Origin: Micromonospora sp. C31
GTDB lineage: Bacteria > Actinomycetota > Actinomycetes > Mycobacteriales > Micromonosporaceae
Length of the DNA: 64,000 nucleotides
Direction of reading: 5' to 3'
NCBI RefSeq assembly: GCF_018070575.1
Contig: NZ_JAGPXN010000003.1
Location: 224,589-288,588, forward strand
The notes under the pieces are model-generated. The model had not been told where the DNA came from. It made no database searches and was given only the letters and a program-made list of their open reading frames with translations. Positions 63,467-64,000 of this stretch are shown here, one piece after another; position 1 is the stretch's first letter; the number at the start of each line of letters is the position of its first letter. A program made the position numbers and the translations under genes.

Positions 63467-64000
<534 letters not shown>

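Overview
The window is a very GC-rich actinobacterial chromosome segment, most like Micromonospora or a close Micromonosporaceae relative. The signs are PriA serving both histidine and tryptophan synthesis, DUF397 and DUF5753 regulator genes, an F420-type (DDN family) protein, a FadD15-like acyl-CoA ligase, a DUF6244-like protein, GTG starts, 4-bp GTGA/ATGA gene overlaps, and many start codons only 6-8 nt downstream of a -10 hexamer (TANNNT-type), as in leaderless transcripts. The genus is an inference. The last ~95 bases are a 92-nt run of C that looks like a contig-end or sequencing artefact.

Layout. 1-8.6 kb: end of priA, a RidA protein, an OhrR/Ohr peroxide pair with its operator and a quinone-type oxidoreductase, hisF, a small winged-helix-like protein, a divergent YczE membrane protein/MocR regulator pair, and fadD. 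8.7-17.5 kb: an orphan terpene synthase, a TIGR03085 protein, a heterodimeric ABC exporter whose two genes are separated by a 59-bp tandem repeat, an iron-box-controlled DUF2470 protein, and an ABC-2 exporter with its TetR regulator. 17.7-28.2 kb: a nucleotidyltransferase read in frame into hisI, then trpE, a Trp-associated membrane protein, trpC, trpB, trpA, lgt, an FAD monooxygenase and a GNAT protein. 28.3-35.6 kb: gltB-gltD and a secreted SGNH hydrolase.

35.7-44.3 kb is the least explained part. It holds a soluble FtsK/SpoIIIE ATPase with three RecA-like modules, only one with an intact P-loop. A coiled-coil/Pro-rich/three-helix membrane protein follows directly. Facing it is a three-gene operon with 4-bp overlaps, two of whose products carry C-x-CG-x3-PC-type clusters, and a divergent 75-aa GntR regulator with repeated sites between them. 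Several small Micromonospora-type hypothetical genes follow. 44.3-50.7 kb is a complete type I restriction-modification operon (hsdR-hsdS-hsdM) with a compositionally foreign hsdS. 50.8-53.2 kb has an XRE/DUF5753-DUF397 pair, two small minus-strand genes and a remnant of a HAF-repeat protein.

53.3-64 kb is ordinary chromosome: a DDN-type protein, secreted lipase, aldo/keto reductase, YciI protein, pyk, tesB, a cysteine-free Rrf2 regulator next to a TauE/SafE transporter, an aromatic amino-acid decarboxylase-type enzyme, and the start of a secreted CBM2 protein. Convergent genes are often separated by strong bidirectional hairpins. Short tandem duplications (9-59 bp units) recur through the window. 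No rRNA, tRNA, CRISPR array, transposase or integrase was seen.
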